Positions 34,031 to 43,822 are shown, numbered from the stretch's first letter. The stretch: 64,000 bases of DNA from Aestuariivivens marinum (GCF_022662175.1 NZ_JAKMCR010000001.1:1364001-1428000); one strand, 5' to 3'. Notes: generated from the sequence alone by a model not told the origin. Translations and numbers: made by a program.

Positions 34031-35281
34031 TTAATTGGAGATATTAATCGAACTTCCTTCGCCCAAACCTATGATTCTGTCGTAACGCGCCCCTAAATCA
34101 CGATAATACACCAATACTTTATAGTTGTTCTCCGTTTGATAAAAATTACCACTAATCAAGCCTTCATCTATAGTACCATCATCATTAATTGCAACAAATT
34201 TGTAATTGTAAAACCCTTGTTTGAGTAATAAAGTACAATGGTAACGATTGGTGTAATCGTTAAAGGTTAGTTTGGTGCTTTCTTCAATGGCGTAATTATT
34301 GAAATTGCCATAAATATGGATGTCCTTGTTTTTAAAAGTCACATTGGGTAATAGAGAGAAATGTACCCAAACATAATCGGCTTCAATAGATGAATCCTCT
34401 GCATCTATATTGGTAACCAAATAATTACCGTTAATATCTGGGTTGTAGGTGTATGGCCTAGAGGCCCTTTCAAAATTGGTAAACAAATAATTGTGGTAAA
34501 TATCTTCCAATGCAATACTTTGAACGCCGGTATTGGCAGCCCTCACATCTTTGTTCTCAAAAAACAAATATTCGTTGCCGCCCCAAAAACTAGACTCCAT
34601 ATCATACCTGTAGATTAATTGGTTGCCAATGGTGTATTGTGGTTTCAGGTTATTGATGGCAGTACTTAAATTATTGTTTTGAACAATAAGAGTATTAACT
34701 GTTTGCTTAGGGTTGTTGAGTTGCATGTTTTTCGGGGAAATAACAATTTCTACCCGTTGCTTTTCTTCTATATATTCAATGTTTCTGGATCGTTTTAAAG
34801 TAATGCCCACATTAGCATTATCTTCGTAAATCATAAATTTTCTAGAAAACACCAAGTCACCATAGTTATCATAAATGCTTATAAGATAATTACCCGATAC
34901 CTTTAGACCCCTGGTTTGGTTATTGGGAATGGTTAATTTGTAGTGAGAATAAATTTGGTAAGTATTTAAAGAGTTTTCGTAATTTCTAATGCGTTGGTTG
35001 TCGAAACCATCCATATATTCCGATTGTACCAAATTTGATGGAGTCCAATCAAAATTATAATGTTTAATTTTATAGTAATAATCGTCTTCGTTGCCATTAA
35101 GGGCGTCAAATTCCAAGACCAAATATTCTCCTAAACGCAATACTGGTAATTGACTCTCAGGTGTATTGCCTTTAAAATTTATGGTTTTAATATAATTGGG
35201 AGGATTGACCTCTTGTACTTGAGCAAGTACAAAAGTGGACATTATAGTGAAAACAATCAAAAATAAAGACTTGAAAGGCAT
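34031..35281 (-). CDS. type IX secretion system plug protein (DUF5103)
   Basis: From ATG 35281 the protein is 416 aa, beginning with a signal peptide (PFKSLFLIVFTIMSTFVLAQ). The mature part matches the DUF5103/T9SS plug protein: PPNYIKTINFKGNTPESQLP, LEFDALNGNEDDYYYKIKH, SEYMDGFDNQRIRNYENS and LKQGFYNYKFV near the C-terminus. In the T9SS the plug closes the SprA translocon from the periplasm when it is idle. The frame stays open to TTG 35527, but that would overlap nqrA and lacks a signal peptide, so the inner ATG is used. It is divergent from nqrA. Confidence 0.88.
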   Translation of the reverse strand: MPFKSLFLIVFTIMSTFVLAQVQEVNPPNYIKTINFKGNTPESQLPVLRLGEYLVLEFDALNGNEDDYYYKIKHYNFDWTPSNLVQSEYMDGFDNQRIRNYENSLNTYQIYSHYKLTIPNNQTRGLKVSGNYLISIYDNYGDLVFSRKFMIYEDNANVGITLKRSRNIEYIEEKQRVEIVISPKNMQLNNPKQTVNTLIVQNNNLSTAINNLKPQYTIGNQLIYRYDMESSFWGGNEYLFFENKDVRAANTGVQSIALEDIYHNYLFTNFERASRPYTYNPDINGNYLVTNIDAEDSSIEADYVWVHFSLLPNVTFKNKDIHIYGNFNNYAIEESTKLTFNDYTNRYHCTLLLKQGFYNYKFVAINDDGTIDEGLISGNFYQTENNYKVLVYYRDLGARYDRIIGLGEGSSINISN

Positions 35282-35392
35282 TGCCAAAAATTGATTTTTG
35301 TAAATATAAACAAAATTCATTCCTAAAGTGATAACGGTATTTTTAGAAATAAAATTATAAATCTTTTTTATATAAACTGTGTTATAAATTTG

Positions 35393-35400
35393 TATTTTTG
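35393..35400 (+). promoter_or_regulatory. -7 promoter element of the nqr operon
   Basis: TATTTTTG followed by CACC fits the strong flavobacterial pattern TAnnTTTG, 38 nt before nqrA. Confidence 0.6.
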
Positions 35401-35438
35401 CACCGATTTTTAGACAACTAATATTCAATATAGTAAAT

Positions 35439-36794
35439 ATGTCAAACGACATTCGTATTAAAAAAGGTCTGGACATTAAACTTAAAGGTGAAGCTGAAAA
35501 AACTATCGAACAGGCAATTATCAGCAACTACTGTACCATAAGACCAGAAGATTTTCACGGCATAATTCCCAAACTTATTGCAAAAGAAGGGACCCAGATA
35601 AAAGCTGGGGAAGTTTTGTTTTATGATAAGTCTAACGAACTCATCAAGTTTGTTTCTCCGGTATCGGGTAAGGTAATTGAGGTGGTTCGTGGACCCAAAA
35701 GACGCATCGACGCGATTAAGATTGAGTCCGATAAGTCGCTAGATTACCATGATTTTGGTAAGTTAGATGCAAATTCAGCTGCGGCTGAAGCAATAAAAGC
35801 CCATTTATTGGCATCGGGTTGTTGGCCGTTTATAAAACAACGTCCGTACGATGTGATTGCCAATCCAAATAAGTTGCCAAAAGCGATATTTATTTCGGGT
35901 TATGCTTCCGCACCTTTAGCAGCCGATTTAGATTTTACTCTTCAAGGTAAGGAAGCCGAATTACAAGCTGCTATTACTGCTTTGAGTAAATTAACCGATG
36001 GAAAAATACATGTCTCTGTTGGAAAAACATCAAGCTCACCCCTAGCTGGACTATCTGGAATTACATTGCATAAAGTTTCCGGACCACATCCATCAGGTAA
36101 CGTAGGGACACAAATCAATAAAATCAATCCTATCAATAAAGGAGAGATTGTATGGACGGTGAATCCGCAGGACTTGGTTATTATTGGGGAATTGTTTTTA
36201 ACAGGTAAGTTTAATGCAGAACGCTTAGTAGCTTTAGTGGGGTCTTCAATAGAAAAGCCAAGATACTTTAAAACACTTATTGGTAGTGAGGTGTCTACTA
36301 TGGTTTACGATAAGGGCATTTCTAAAGACACCAATGCGCGTATCATTTCTGGTAATGTGTTAACTGGAAAGCAAGTGCAACCGGATGGTGCTTTAGATTA
36401 TTACAGTAACATAATTTCTGTTATTCCTGAAGGTGATGATTATGATTTTTTTGGATGGAATAAACCTATTTTCGATAAAGTATCCACTTCTAGGGCATTG
36501 ACATTTTCTTGGTTAAGTCCGAATAAAAAATATGATTTAAACACAAACACTAATGGTGAACACCGTGCCTTTGTGGTTACGGGAAGTTATGAAGAAGTAT
36601 TTCCGTTGGATATGTACCCCTTACAAATCTTAAAAGCATGTATGTATAAGGATTTAGATGAAATGGAAGCTTTAGGGATGTATGAAGTAGCACCAGAGGA
36701 TTTTGCATTAACAGAATTTGTATGTGTGTCGAAACAACCGCATCAAAAGATAATAAGAGAAGGTTTAGACTTAATGCTTAAAGAGATAGGATAA
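35439..36794 (+). CDS. nqrA: Na+-translocating NADH:quinone reductase subunit A
   Basis: The 451-aa peripheral cytoplasmic subunit of the Na+-NQR complex, which couples NADH oxidation by quinone to Na+ export. The N-terminal KKGLDIKLKGEAEKTIEQA, FHGIIPKLIAKEGTQIKAGEVLF, SPVSGKVIEVVRGPKRRIDAI and SGPHPSGNVGTQI are family signatures. First gene of the operon nqrABCDEF; its stop codon shares one base with the nqrB start. Confidence 0.96.
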   Translation: MSNDIRIKKGLDIKLKGEAEKTIEQAIISNYCTIRPEDFHGIIPKLIAKEGTQIKAGEVLFYDKSNELIKFVSPVSGKVIEVVRGPKRRIDAIKIESDKSLDYHDFGKLDANSAAAEAIKAHLLASGCWPFIKQRPYDVIANPNKLPKAIFISGYASAPLAADLDFTLQGKEAELQAAITALSKLTDGKIHVSVGKTSSSPLAGLSGITLHKVSGPHPSGNVGTQINKINPINKGEIVWTVNPQDLVIIGELFLTGKFNAERLVALVGSSIEKPRYFKTLIGSEVSTMVYDKGISKDTNARIISGNVLTGKQVQPDGALDYYSNIISVIPEGDDYDFFGWNKPIFDKVSTSRALTFSWLSPNKKYDLNTNTNGEHRAFVVTGSYEEVFPLDMYPLQILKACMYKDLDEMEALGMYEVAPEDFALTEFVCVSKQPHQKIIREGLDLMLKEIG

Positions 36795-38032
36795 TGGGTT
36801 TAAAAAGTAAATTACATCAATTTAAAGAAAAGAATAGGGATAAAAAATGGTTGCCAGCATTTTCTGCAATACATACATTTTTATTCCTGCCGAACGAAAC
36901 AACCCATGGAGGTACGCATATTAAGGTGGCAGATGACTTGAAGCGTACCATGAATACGGTTATTATGGCTATGCTGCCATGTTTGATTTTTGGTATGTTT
37001 AATGCAGGGTATCAGCATCATTTGGCTTTAGGTGAAATCCAGGCTGTAACTCAAGGGTTTTTTAGTCCAGAGTTTTGGACCATGGATAACTTTATGGTTG
37101 GGTTTTGGAAGATTTTACCATTGGTTATTGTGTCATACGGTGTGGGTCTAGGTATTGAATTCATCTTTGCCATTATAAAAGGACATGAAGTAGAAGAAGG
37201 CTATTTGGTAACCGGTATGTTAGTGCCGTTAATCGTTCCAATAGATATTCCATTATGGATGTTAGCCGTAGCCGTTGTATTTGGTGTGGTAATAGGTAAA
37301 GAGGTTTTTGGAGGTACAGGAATGAATATCCTTAATCCGGCCTTAACTATTCGGGCATTTTTATTCTTTGCCTATCCTACTTGGATGTCTGGTGATAAGG
37401 TTTGGGTTCACGGTGCAAAAGAGCGTGCTAATCAAATTGCGACAGGAGAAAATTTAGACGCTATTTCTGGCGAAACCATTTTGGGAAGTTTGGCACAAAA
37501 TAGTAAAGAGATGGTTGATTCGGCAACAGATATTTGGAATGCCTTTTACGGATTTATCCCAGGCTCGGTTGGTGAAACCTCGGCAATACTTATTTTATTG
37601 GGAGGTTTATTCTTGATCTTTACTAAAATAGGAAGTTGGAGAATCATGTTGTCCTCTGTCTTAGGAGCAATAGCCATGGGTTTAATTTTTAATGGTGTTG
37701 TTGATACCGGTATTGTTGGAGAAAGTAGTAAGTTTTATGGTTTAATGAGTACCACTTGGTGGCATCACTTACTTATAGGTGGATTTGCTTTTGGTATTGT
37801 ATTTATGGCAACCGATCCTGTAACGGCTTCTCAAACTAATAAAGGCAAATGGATTTATGGGTTCTTGGTTGGATTTATTTCAATTATGATTCGTGTATTC
37901 AATCCTGCTTATCCAGAAGGTGTGATGTTGGCCATATTATTAATGAATGTCTTTGCACCGACTATAGACCATTATGTGGTTAGGGGTAATGTAAAGAAAA
38001 GAATGAAACGTTTAAAGGTTAAAACTGCTTAA
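36794..38032 (+). CDS. nqrB: Na+-translocating NADH:quinone reductase subunit B
   Basis: A 412-aa integral membrane subunit with about nine or ten spans. GSVGETSAILILLGG holds the threonine that carries covalent FMN in this family, and GFAFGIVFMATDPVTASQT is characteristic. It forms part of the sodium path together with NqrD and NqrE. The start overlaps the nqrA stop by one base (36794). Confidence 0.96.
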   Translation: MGLKSKLHQFKEKNRDKKWLPAFSAIHTFLFLPNETTHGGTHIKVADDLKRTMNTVIMAMLPCLIFGMFNAGYQHHLALGEIQAVTQGFFSPEFWTMDNFMVGFWKILPLVIVSYGVGLGIEFIFAIIKGHEVEEGYLVTGMLVPLIVPIDIPLWMLAVAVVFGVVIGKEVFGGTGMNILNPALTIRAFLFFAYPTWMSGDKVWVHGAKERANQIATGENLDAISGETILGSLAQNSKEMVDSATDIWNAFYGFIPGSVGETSAILILLGGLFLIFTKIGSWRIMLSSVLGAIAMGLIFNGVVDTGIVGESSKFYGLMSTTWWHHLLIGGFAFGIVFMATDPVTASQTNKGKWIYGFLVGFISIMIRVFNPAYPEGVMLAILLMNVFAPTIDHYVVRGNVKKRMKRLKVKTA

Positions 38033-38036
38033 CGCG

Positions 38037-38786
38037 ATGGAAAAGAGAACAGAAAAAAATTCATATACAATTCTATTTGCCATTGGTATGGTAATAGTAG
38101 TAGGTTCTTTGTTGGCATTTGTAGCATCATCTTTACGGCCTAAAATTGATGAGAACAAACGTATTGAAAAGCAACAAAACATCTTATATGCTATGGGGGT
38201 CAATGAAAATGAAGAGGGTTCTGTAGCATTTATAGCAGATAACGAAGTAGAAACAGAGTTTGCAAAGTACATTAAAAAACAGTTAGTTATTACTAATGGA
38301 ACTGATACAAGGGAAAATGATCAGGCTTACCTAATAGATGTTAAAAAAGAACAGTCTCAAGCGAAAGAAGGTAAAGAAAGACAATTACCATTGTTTGTTG
38401 GTGAAAAAGAAGGTAAAACGTTTTATATAGCTCCAATTAGAGGGAAAGGACTTTGGGATGCTGTTTGGGGTTATGTGGCTATGGATGAAAATATGGTGAT
38501 TCAAGGAGCATATTTTGACCATAAGGGAGAAACAGCTGGTCTTGGAGCAAATATAAAGGAGCGTTTCTTTATGGATGATTTTACGGGTGAACATCTTTTA
38601 AATACTTCAGGTAAGTTTGTTGGTGTTAACATTTCTAAAAGTAATGCAGATCCTTTGAATAATGATAAAACAGATAATGAGGTAGATGCTATTGCAGGAG
38701 CTACTATAACTGGTGATGGTGTTGCGGCTATGATTAAGTCGGAGCTTAAGCTTTACGTGCCTTATTTTAACACATTAAAAAATTAA
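38037..38786 (+). CDS. nqrC: Na+-translocating NADH:quinone reductase subunit C
   Basis: A 249-aa subunit with one N-terminal membrane anchor (YTILFAIGMVIVVGSLLAF) and a periplasmic FMN-binding domain. DAIAGATITGDGV holds the threonine that receives FMN through a phosphoester bond from ApbE (encoded at 42845). ETAGLGANIKERFF is also typical. Confidence 0.95.
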   Translation: MEKRTEKNSYTILFAIGMVIVVGSLLAFVASSLRPKIDENKRIEKQQNILYAMGVNENEEGSVAFIADNEVETEFAKYIKKQLVITNGTDTRENDQAYLIDVKKEQSQAKEGKERQLPLFVGEKEGKTFYIAPIRGKGLWDAVWGYVAMDENMVIQGAYFDHKGETAGLGANIKERFFMDDFTGEHLLNTSGKFVGVNISKSNADPLNNDKTDNEVDAIAGATITGDGVAAMIKSELKLYVPYFNTLKN

Positions 38787-38792
38787 TATAGT

Positions 38793-39440
38793 ATGGGACT
38801 TTTATCAAAAAAAGACGCCGCTTTAATTAAAGATCCATTAGCAGATAATAACCCAATCACTATTCAAGTGTTAGGTATTTGTTCTGCATTGGCCATTACG
38901 GCTCAGCTTAAAGCATCTATCGTAATGACCATTTCGGTGATTTTTGTGTTAGGTGTTGGAAACGTCGTAATCTCGTTGATTAGAAATATTATTCCTTCCA
39001 AGATTAGAATTATTGTGCAATTGACAGTAGTAGCAGCACTTGTAATTATCGTGGATCAAGTATTAAAAGCATTTTCCTATCAATTAAGTAAAGAGCTAGG
39101 GGCTTTTATTGGTTTAATTATTACCAACTGTATTATCATGGGACGTTTTGAAGCTTTTGCTTTAGGGAATGGGCCTTGGAAATCATTCCTTGACGGTGTA
39201 GGTAATGCCTTGGGTTATGGTATCATCTTAATTATAGTGGGTTTCTTTAGGGAATTGCTTGGATCTGGAACCTTATTAGGGTTTAAGGTATTAGGAGACC
39301 CAATAGCAAAAACAGGATTGTATGCTTTTGGATATGAAAACAACGGATTTATGTTATTAGCCCCAATGGCCTTAATAGTTGTAGGTGTCCTTATTTGGGT
39401 ACAGCGTTCAAGAAATAAAGCATTAATTGAAGATCATTAA
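38793..39440 (+). CDS. nqrD: Na+-translocating NADH:quinone reductase subunit D
   Basis: A 215-aa membrane subunit homologous to RnfE, with six spans. PLADNNPITIQVLGICSALA, IITNCIIMGRFEAFAL and DGVGNALGYGIILIIVGFFRELLGSG are its signatures; one of its cysteines sits in the buried NqrD/E iron centre region (TNCIIMG). It begins 6 bp after nqrC. Confidence 0.96.
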   Translation: MGLLSKKDAALIKDPLADNNPITIQVLGICSALAITAQLKASIVMTISVIFVLGVGNVVISLIRNIIPSKIRIIVQLTVVAALVIIVDQVLKAFSYQLSKELGAFIGLIITNCIIMGRFEAFALGNGPWKSFLDGVGNALGYGIILIIVGFFRELLGSGTLLGFKVLGDPIAKTGLYAFGYENNGFMLLAPMALIVVGVLIWVQRSRNKALIEDH

Positions 39441-39510
39441 TTAGTAAGCAGTTGGCGGTAACAGTAAGCAATTATTGATAACTGAACACTGAGTACAGAA
39501 TACTATAAAA

Positions 39511-40266
39511 ATGGAACATATAGAATTATTTTTCAAATCAATATTTATAGATAACATGGTATTTGCTACATTCTTGGGAATGTGTTCATATCTGGCAGTG
39601 TCTAAAAAAGTAAGTACTGCAGTTGGTCTTGGTGCTGCTGTAATATTTGTATTGTTGGTTACGGTACCTTTAAATTGGTTGTTGGACCAATATATTTTGC
39701 AACCAGGAGCATTAGGAAGATGGTTAGGTGAAGATTATGCATCTTTCGATTTAAGTTTCTTGTCGTTTATCATGTTCATTGCAACTATTGCAACCATGGT
39801 ACAGTTGGTTGAAATTGTAGTTGAAAAATTTTCACCTTCATTATACAATTCATTGGGGATTTTCTTGCCACTTATTGCGGTAAACTGTGCTATTTTGGGA
39901 GGATCGTTGTTTATGCAATCCCGTGAAATACCTACTCTAGGATTAGCTACAGTATATGGTATTGGTTCTGGTATAGGATGGTTTTTGGCTATTTTAGCTA
40001 TAGCGGCAATTCGTGAGAAAATAAGATATTCAAATGTGCCTCCAGCATTACGAGGTTTAGGTATAACCTTTATTACTACAGGATTAATGGCCATTGGTTT
40101 TATGAGTTTTGGAGGTATGCTTACAGGAGGAGATGATGCAGGTAAAAAAGAAGAAAAAACGGCTGTTTTAGAACAAGAGAATAAACCAGTAGAAGTAGCT
40201 ACGGTTACTTCAATCCCTACTGAAGAAAAAAAGGAGTTGTTGAATACTAACAAAGTAAATGAGTAA
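39511..40266 (+). CDS. nqrE: Na+-translocating NADH:quinone reductase subunit E, with extended C-terminus
   Basis: A 251-aa membrane subunit homologous to Rnf[28 protein letters not shown] in the first span and [12 protein letters not shown] in the iron-binding region. The conserved part ends at about residue 205. A hydrophilic tail of about 45 residues rich in Glu, Lys, Thr and Val follows, absent from the Vibrio protein (about 198 aa). It overlaps nqrF by 8 bp. A 70-bp spacer separates it from nqrD, larger than elsewhere in the operon. Confidence 0.95.
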   Translation: MEHIELFFKSIFIDNMVFATFLGMCSYLAVSKKVSTAVGLGAAVIFVLLVTVPLNWLLDQYILQPGALGRWLGEDYASFDLSFLSFIMFIATIATMVQLVEIVVEKFSPSLYNSLGIFLPLIAVNCAILGGSLFMQSREIPTLGLATVYGIGSGIGWFLAILAIAAIREKIRYSNVPPALRGLGITFITTGLMAIGFMSFGGMLTGGDDAGKKEEKTAVLEQENKPVEVATVTSIPTEEKKELLNTNKVNE

Positions 40267-41578
40267 GATGATTTTAGCCGCAGGTACAACAGGAACAATA
40301 GTCGTTACGGTAGTCGCTTTTTTAATAATTACATTATTATTGGTTGCACTATTATTAGTTGTTAAGCAAAAGTTATCTCCATCTGGTCCTGTGAAGATTA
40401 CCATTAATGGGGAAAAGGAAATAGAAGTTGCCTCTGGAGGTAGTTTATTATCGACTTTGGGAGGTGAGAAAATATTTTTACCATCGGCTTGTGGTGGTGG
40501 TGGAACCTGTATCCAATGTGAGTGTCATGTATTATCTGGAGGTGGCGAAGCGCTTCCGACCGAAACCCCACACTTTACCCGTAAGGAATTGCAACATGGA
40601 GCACGTTTAGCCTGTCAAGTGAAAGTAAAGCAAGATATGGATATCACCATTCCAGAAGAAGTTTTTGGTATTAAAAAATGGGAAGCTGTTGTTGTTCGTA
40701 ATTATAATGTAGCATCATTTATTAAAGAGTTTGTGGTAGAAATTCCAGAGGACATGAATTACAAGGCAGGGGGATATATTCAAATAGAAATTCCACCTTG
40801 TGAGATAAAATATTCTGATATAGACATTACAGCACATCCAGAAGAGCACGAAACACCAGATAAGTTTCAAGCCGAGTGGGATAAGTTTGGCTTATGGCCA
40901 TTGGTAATGAAAAATGATGAAACAGTAGAGCGTGCTTACTCTATGGCTTCTTACCCTGCTGAAGGTCGAGAAATCATGCTAAACGTACGTATTGCTACCC
41001 CACCATGGGATCGTGCTAAAAATGGATGGATGGATGTTAATCCAGGAGTTGCTTCGTCTTACATATTTTCAAGAAAAGCAGGTGATAAAGTAATCATTTC
41101 AGGGCCTTACGGTGAGTTCTTTATTAACGAGAGTGATAGCGAAATGCTTTATGTTGGTGGAGGTGCTGGTATGGCACCTATGCGTTCGCACCTGTATCAT
41201 TTATTTAAGACTTTGGAAACAGGAAGAACCGTGACCTATTGGTATGGCGGGCGTTCTAAACGTGAATTGTTCTATTTAGAACATTTCTATGAGTTAGAGC
41301 GTAAGTTTCCTAACTTTAAATTCTTCTTGGCTTTGTCTGAACCATTACCAGAAGACAATTGGAAAGTTAAAAAGGATATTCATGATGCCGAAGGTGATGG
41401 TTTTGTAGGCTTTATCCATAACTGTGTTATTGATAATTATTTAAGCAAGCACGAAGCGCCAGAAGATATCGAATTGTATTTCTGTGGTCCACCGCTAATG
41501 AACAAAGCTGTTCAAAAAATGGGAGAAGATTTTGGTATCCCAGATGAGCATATTCGATTTGATGACTTTGGAGGATAA
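40259..41578 (+). CDS. nqrF: Na+-translocating NADH:quinone reductase subunit F
   Basis: A 439-aa NADH-oxidising subunit. In order it has a membrane anchor ([21 protein letters not shown]), a 2Fe-2S domain ([10 protein letters not shown] with the fourth Cys in ARLACQV), an FAD domain (RAYSMASYP) and an NADH domain ([13 protein letters not shown], then YFCGPPLM). Electrons enter the complex here. Last gene of the operon, followed by a strong terminator. Confidence 0.97.
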   Translation: MSKMILAAGTTGTIVVTVVAFLIITLLLVALLLVVKQKLSPSGPVKITINGEKEIEVASGGSLLSTLGGEKIFLPSACGGGGTCIQCECHVLSGGGEALPTETPHFTRKELQHGARLACQVKVKQDMDITIPEEVFGIKKWEAVVVRNYNVASFIKEFVVEIPEDMNYKAGGYIQIEIPPCEIKYSDIDITAHPEEHETPDKFQAEWDKFGLWPLVMKNDETVERAYSMASYPAEGREIMLNVRIATPPWDRAKNGWMDVNPGVASSYIFSRKAGDKVIISGPYGEFFINESDSEMLYVGGGAGMAPMRSHLYHLFKTLETGRTVTYWYGGRSKRELFYLEHFYELERKFPNFKFFLALSEPLPEDNWKVKKDIHDAEGDGFVGFIHNCVIDNYLSKHEAPEDIELYFCGPPLMNKAVQKMGEDFGIPDEHIRFDDFGG

Positions 41579-41597
41579 TCTAATGCACTATATAAAA

Positions 41598-41625
41598 TCA
41601 AAGCCCAACTTTTGTTGGGCTTTGA
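41598..41625. terminator. nqr operon terminator
   Basis: A perfect 12-bp inverted repeat (TCAAAGCCCAAC with its complement) and TTTT loop, 19 nt past the nqrF stop. It may also end the convergent cytochrome gene. Confidence 0.8.
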
Positions 41626-41643
41626 CTGTCTAGGGTTTTAATT

Positions 41644-42228
41644 TTAGTTCATTTGGGGTGGTATTGGTGCATGTACAAGGTTTTCAACAGGAGGCAAACT
41701 TTTTAAATATGCAAAAATAGCCTTAAGGTCATCATCGTTTAAGTTTCGGTATTGCTCCCATGGCATTGGAGGCAACAGAGGCCTGCTACCTTCAAGGCCT
41801 TTATAAAGCCCTTTTCTAATAGCAGTCATAAATTGAGCTTCAGTCCAAGAGCCAATACCTGTATCATCTGGTGTTAGGTTAGCTGCAAACGATGTCCCCC
41901 AAGGACCTGTGGCTGAAGTAAGTCCCATAGAGAATAAGATATAGCCTTTTGCTGTTTCAGCATCATAGGGAGGAAGTTCTTCATCAGTAGGGTGACCAGA
42001 AAGTAATCTGCTAGAATCTAATTCCATACCGTGTTCTGTAAATTTTTTAGGAGTATGGCAATCGTGGCAGCCTACGGAATTTACCAAATATTCACCTCGT
42101 TTTACAGGGTCTATGGCTATTTCCTCTGCAGGTTGATAATTTTCTTCGGCCGATTGTTCCTTTTTATTAGAGTTACAAGCTAACAACAAAAGACAAAGGC
42201 TAATTAATGAAAATGTTTTTGCTTTCAT
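41644..42228 (-). CDS. lipoprotein monohaem cytochrome c
   Basis: A 194-aa lipoprotein: the signal peptide ends in the lipobox LLLAC, followed by an acidic linker. One class I cytochrome c domain carries the haem motif CHDCH (in NSVGCHDCHTPKK, about residues 54-58); the likely axial Met is in LPPMPWEQY. DDDLKAIFAYLKSLPPV is the usual C-terminal helix. It is probably an envelope electron carrier or a subunit of a dehydrogenase; no partner is adjacent apart from the nqr operon, with which it converges. Confidence 0.85.
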   Translation of the reverse strand: MKAKTFSLISLCLLLLACNSNKKEQSAEENYQPAEEIAIDPVKRGEYLVNSVGCHDCHTPKKFTEHGMELDSSRLLSGHPTDEELPPYDAETAKGYILFSMGLTSATGPWGTSFAANLTPDDTGIGSWTEAQFMTAIRKGLYKGLEGSRPLLPPMPWEQYRNLNDDDLKAIFAYLKSLPPVENLVHAPIPPQMN

Positions 42229-42436
42229 AGAGTTGGTTAATTAGTGTTTAACAATAGTGTTTTTTAGTTATTTAATATACCAAAACAGGTAAGTGTAAAA
42301 GAATGTGATAGTTTGGTGGGCTGTCATTTTTGCCTAAAGTAGGATCTATGAACTGATTGAGAAGCTTACCGAAGATACAAAAAAAGTTTGATTAGCTATT
42401 AAGCAAACAAAATTTTAATTCAAAAGATATATATGG

Positions 42437-42444
42437 TAATTTTG
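42437..42444 (+). promoter_or_regulatory. -7 element only 4 nt before the start codon at 42449
   Basis: TAATTTTG fits TAnnTTTG. Transcription would begin at or about the ATG, which implies a leaderless mRNA. Confidence 0.55.
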
Positions 42445-42448
42445 CTAC

Positions 42449-42826
42449 ATGAGAAAAGTACTTACAGCTCAGGAATTGCATAATCTTGCCATGAATCATG
42501 TAGGAAAGGATTTGGAAAAACGAGGATTTGAATTTATAGCTGTTAATAGCAAATTGAAAAAGCATCCACAATTTGTTTGTATAGATAAAAACAAACAATA
42601 TTATTTTGTGATTGTAAGAGCGGTAATTTTACCAGAGAATCCTAATAATTATGATGTGTTTTGGATGGAGTCCTTTAAAAAACATGCAAGAGATAAAAAT
42701 GCTAAGGTATTATATGCAGGTGTGGGTTTAGGAAATATAAAAGGAGAAAAGTTACCGATTTACCTTAACGAGGAATATTTGTTGGAATACAATGGTATAC
42801 AAATAGTAGAAACACATTTAAATTAA
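42449..42826 (+). CDS. small conserved flavobacterial protein beside apbE
   Basis: A 125-aa soluble protein without signal peptide. The outline is a helix (LHNLAMNHVGKDLEKRGF), a strand pair (HPQFVCIDKNKQYYFVIVRA), another helix (WMESFKKHARDKNA) and strands (KVLYAGVGLGN). I believe relatives are often labelled as a Na+-NQR subunit F because of their position, but it has no iron-sulfur, FAD or NADH motifs and is not NqrF. The core hairpin resembles that of the 2716 product, though the acidic residues of a PD-(D/E)XK site are replaced by Gln and Val. It lies 18 bp before apbE and is likely cotranscribed with it. The function is unknown. Confidence 0.75.
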   Translation: MRKVLTAQELHNLAMNHVGKDLEKRGFEFIAVNSKLKKHPQFVCIDKNKQYYFVIVRAVILPENPNNYDVFWMESFKKHARDKNAKVLYAGVGLGNIKGEKLPIYLNEEYLLEYNGIQIVETHLN

Positions 42827-42844
42827 ATAGGGCCTTGAAGTTAT

Positions 42845-43822
42845 ATGAATCGATTTAGCAGCATTTTATTAATTCTGGTAGGGTGTTTGTCTTGTAAACA
42901 ACCTATTGTCAATACCAAACTTCAAGGCTCCATTTTTGGCACCTATTATAGGGTAACCTATGCTTCTGATATTAATTACACTAAACAATTCGATAGCTTA
43001 TTTTATGTTATCAATAAATCGATGTCTACTTATCAAGTAAATTCTGATATTTCTAAATTGAATAGGAATGAAACCAATATTGTAGACTCACATTTTATAA
43101 AGGTTTTTAACACTTCGAAACGTATTTTCAAGGAAACCCAAGGTGCTTTCGATCCTACTATTGGTGCTCTGGTCAATGCTTGGGATTTTGGCCCAGAAGG
43201 GAAGATAATTAATCTTGATAGTCTTAAAATGGATAGTTTAATGATTTTTGTTGGATTGGATAAAGTGAAAATTGAAGATAATCGTATAGTTAAACCCAAA
43301 GAAACCTTTATTGATTTTAATGCCATAGCTAAAGGTTATGCGGTTGATGTTGTTTCAGATTTTTTAAAGCACAAGGGCATTGAAAACCATTTGGTTGATA
43401 TTGGAGGAGAGCTTAGGGCTAGTGGGATTAATGTTGAAAGGGGAGGGGCTTGGAAAGTAGGTGTCGAAGATCCCAATTTTGATGGCACGCAATCCATTAA
43501 TCGCGTTGTTACTTTAGAGAATAAATCTATGGCTACATCTGGAACTTATAGAAAGTTTAAAATTGATGAATATGGTAATCGTTATGCACATATTATTAAT
43601 ACAAAAACAGGTTATCCCAGTCAAACCAATTTGTTAAGTATATCTGTAATTACAAATAATTGTATGACGGCCGATGCCTACGCTACTGCATTTAAGACTA
43701 TGGGGATTGAAAAAATAAAAACCTTTTTAAAATCACATCCCGAACTTCAAGTGTTTTTAATTTTTGAAAATGAAAAGCAGGAACTGGAATCACTTTCCTT
43801 AAATGGTTTTCCAAAAGACTAG
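42845..43822 (+). CDS. apbE: FAD:protein FMN transferase
   Basis: A 325-aa lipoprotein flavin transferase; the signal peptide ends at a lipobox (CLSC). It cleaves FAD and links FMN to Thr in NqrB and NqrC on the outer side of the cytoplasmic membrane. Signatures are DPTIGALVNAWDFG, IDFNAIAKGYAVDVV, HLVDIGGELRASG, TSGTYRKF, HIINTKTGYPSQ and MTADAYATAF with the metal-binding Asp. Its location 1.3 kb after nqrF fits this job. Confidence 0.95.
   Translation: MNRFSSILLILVGCLSCKQPIVNTKLQGSIFGTYYRVTYASDINYTKQFDSLFYVINKSMSTYQVNSDISKLNRNETNIVDSHFIKVFNTSKRIFKETQGAFDPTIGALVNAWDFGPEGKIINLDSLKMDSLMIFVGLDKVKIEDNRIVKPKETFIDFNAIAKGYAVDVVSDFLKHKGIENHLVDIGGELRASGINVERGGAWKVGVEDPNFDGTQSINRVVTLENKSMATSGTYRKFKIDEYGNRYAHIINTKTGYPSQTNLLSISVITNNCMTADAYATAFKTMGIEKIKTFLKSHPELQVFLIFENEKQELESLSLNGFPKD

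Noticed and set aside
35282-35527. N-terminal extension of the T9SS plug gene to TTG 35527
   Set aside because: It would overlap nqrA and its promoter and place 82 residues before a perfect signal peptide.
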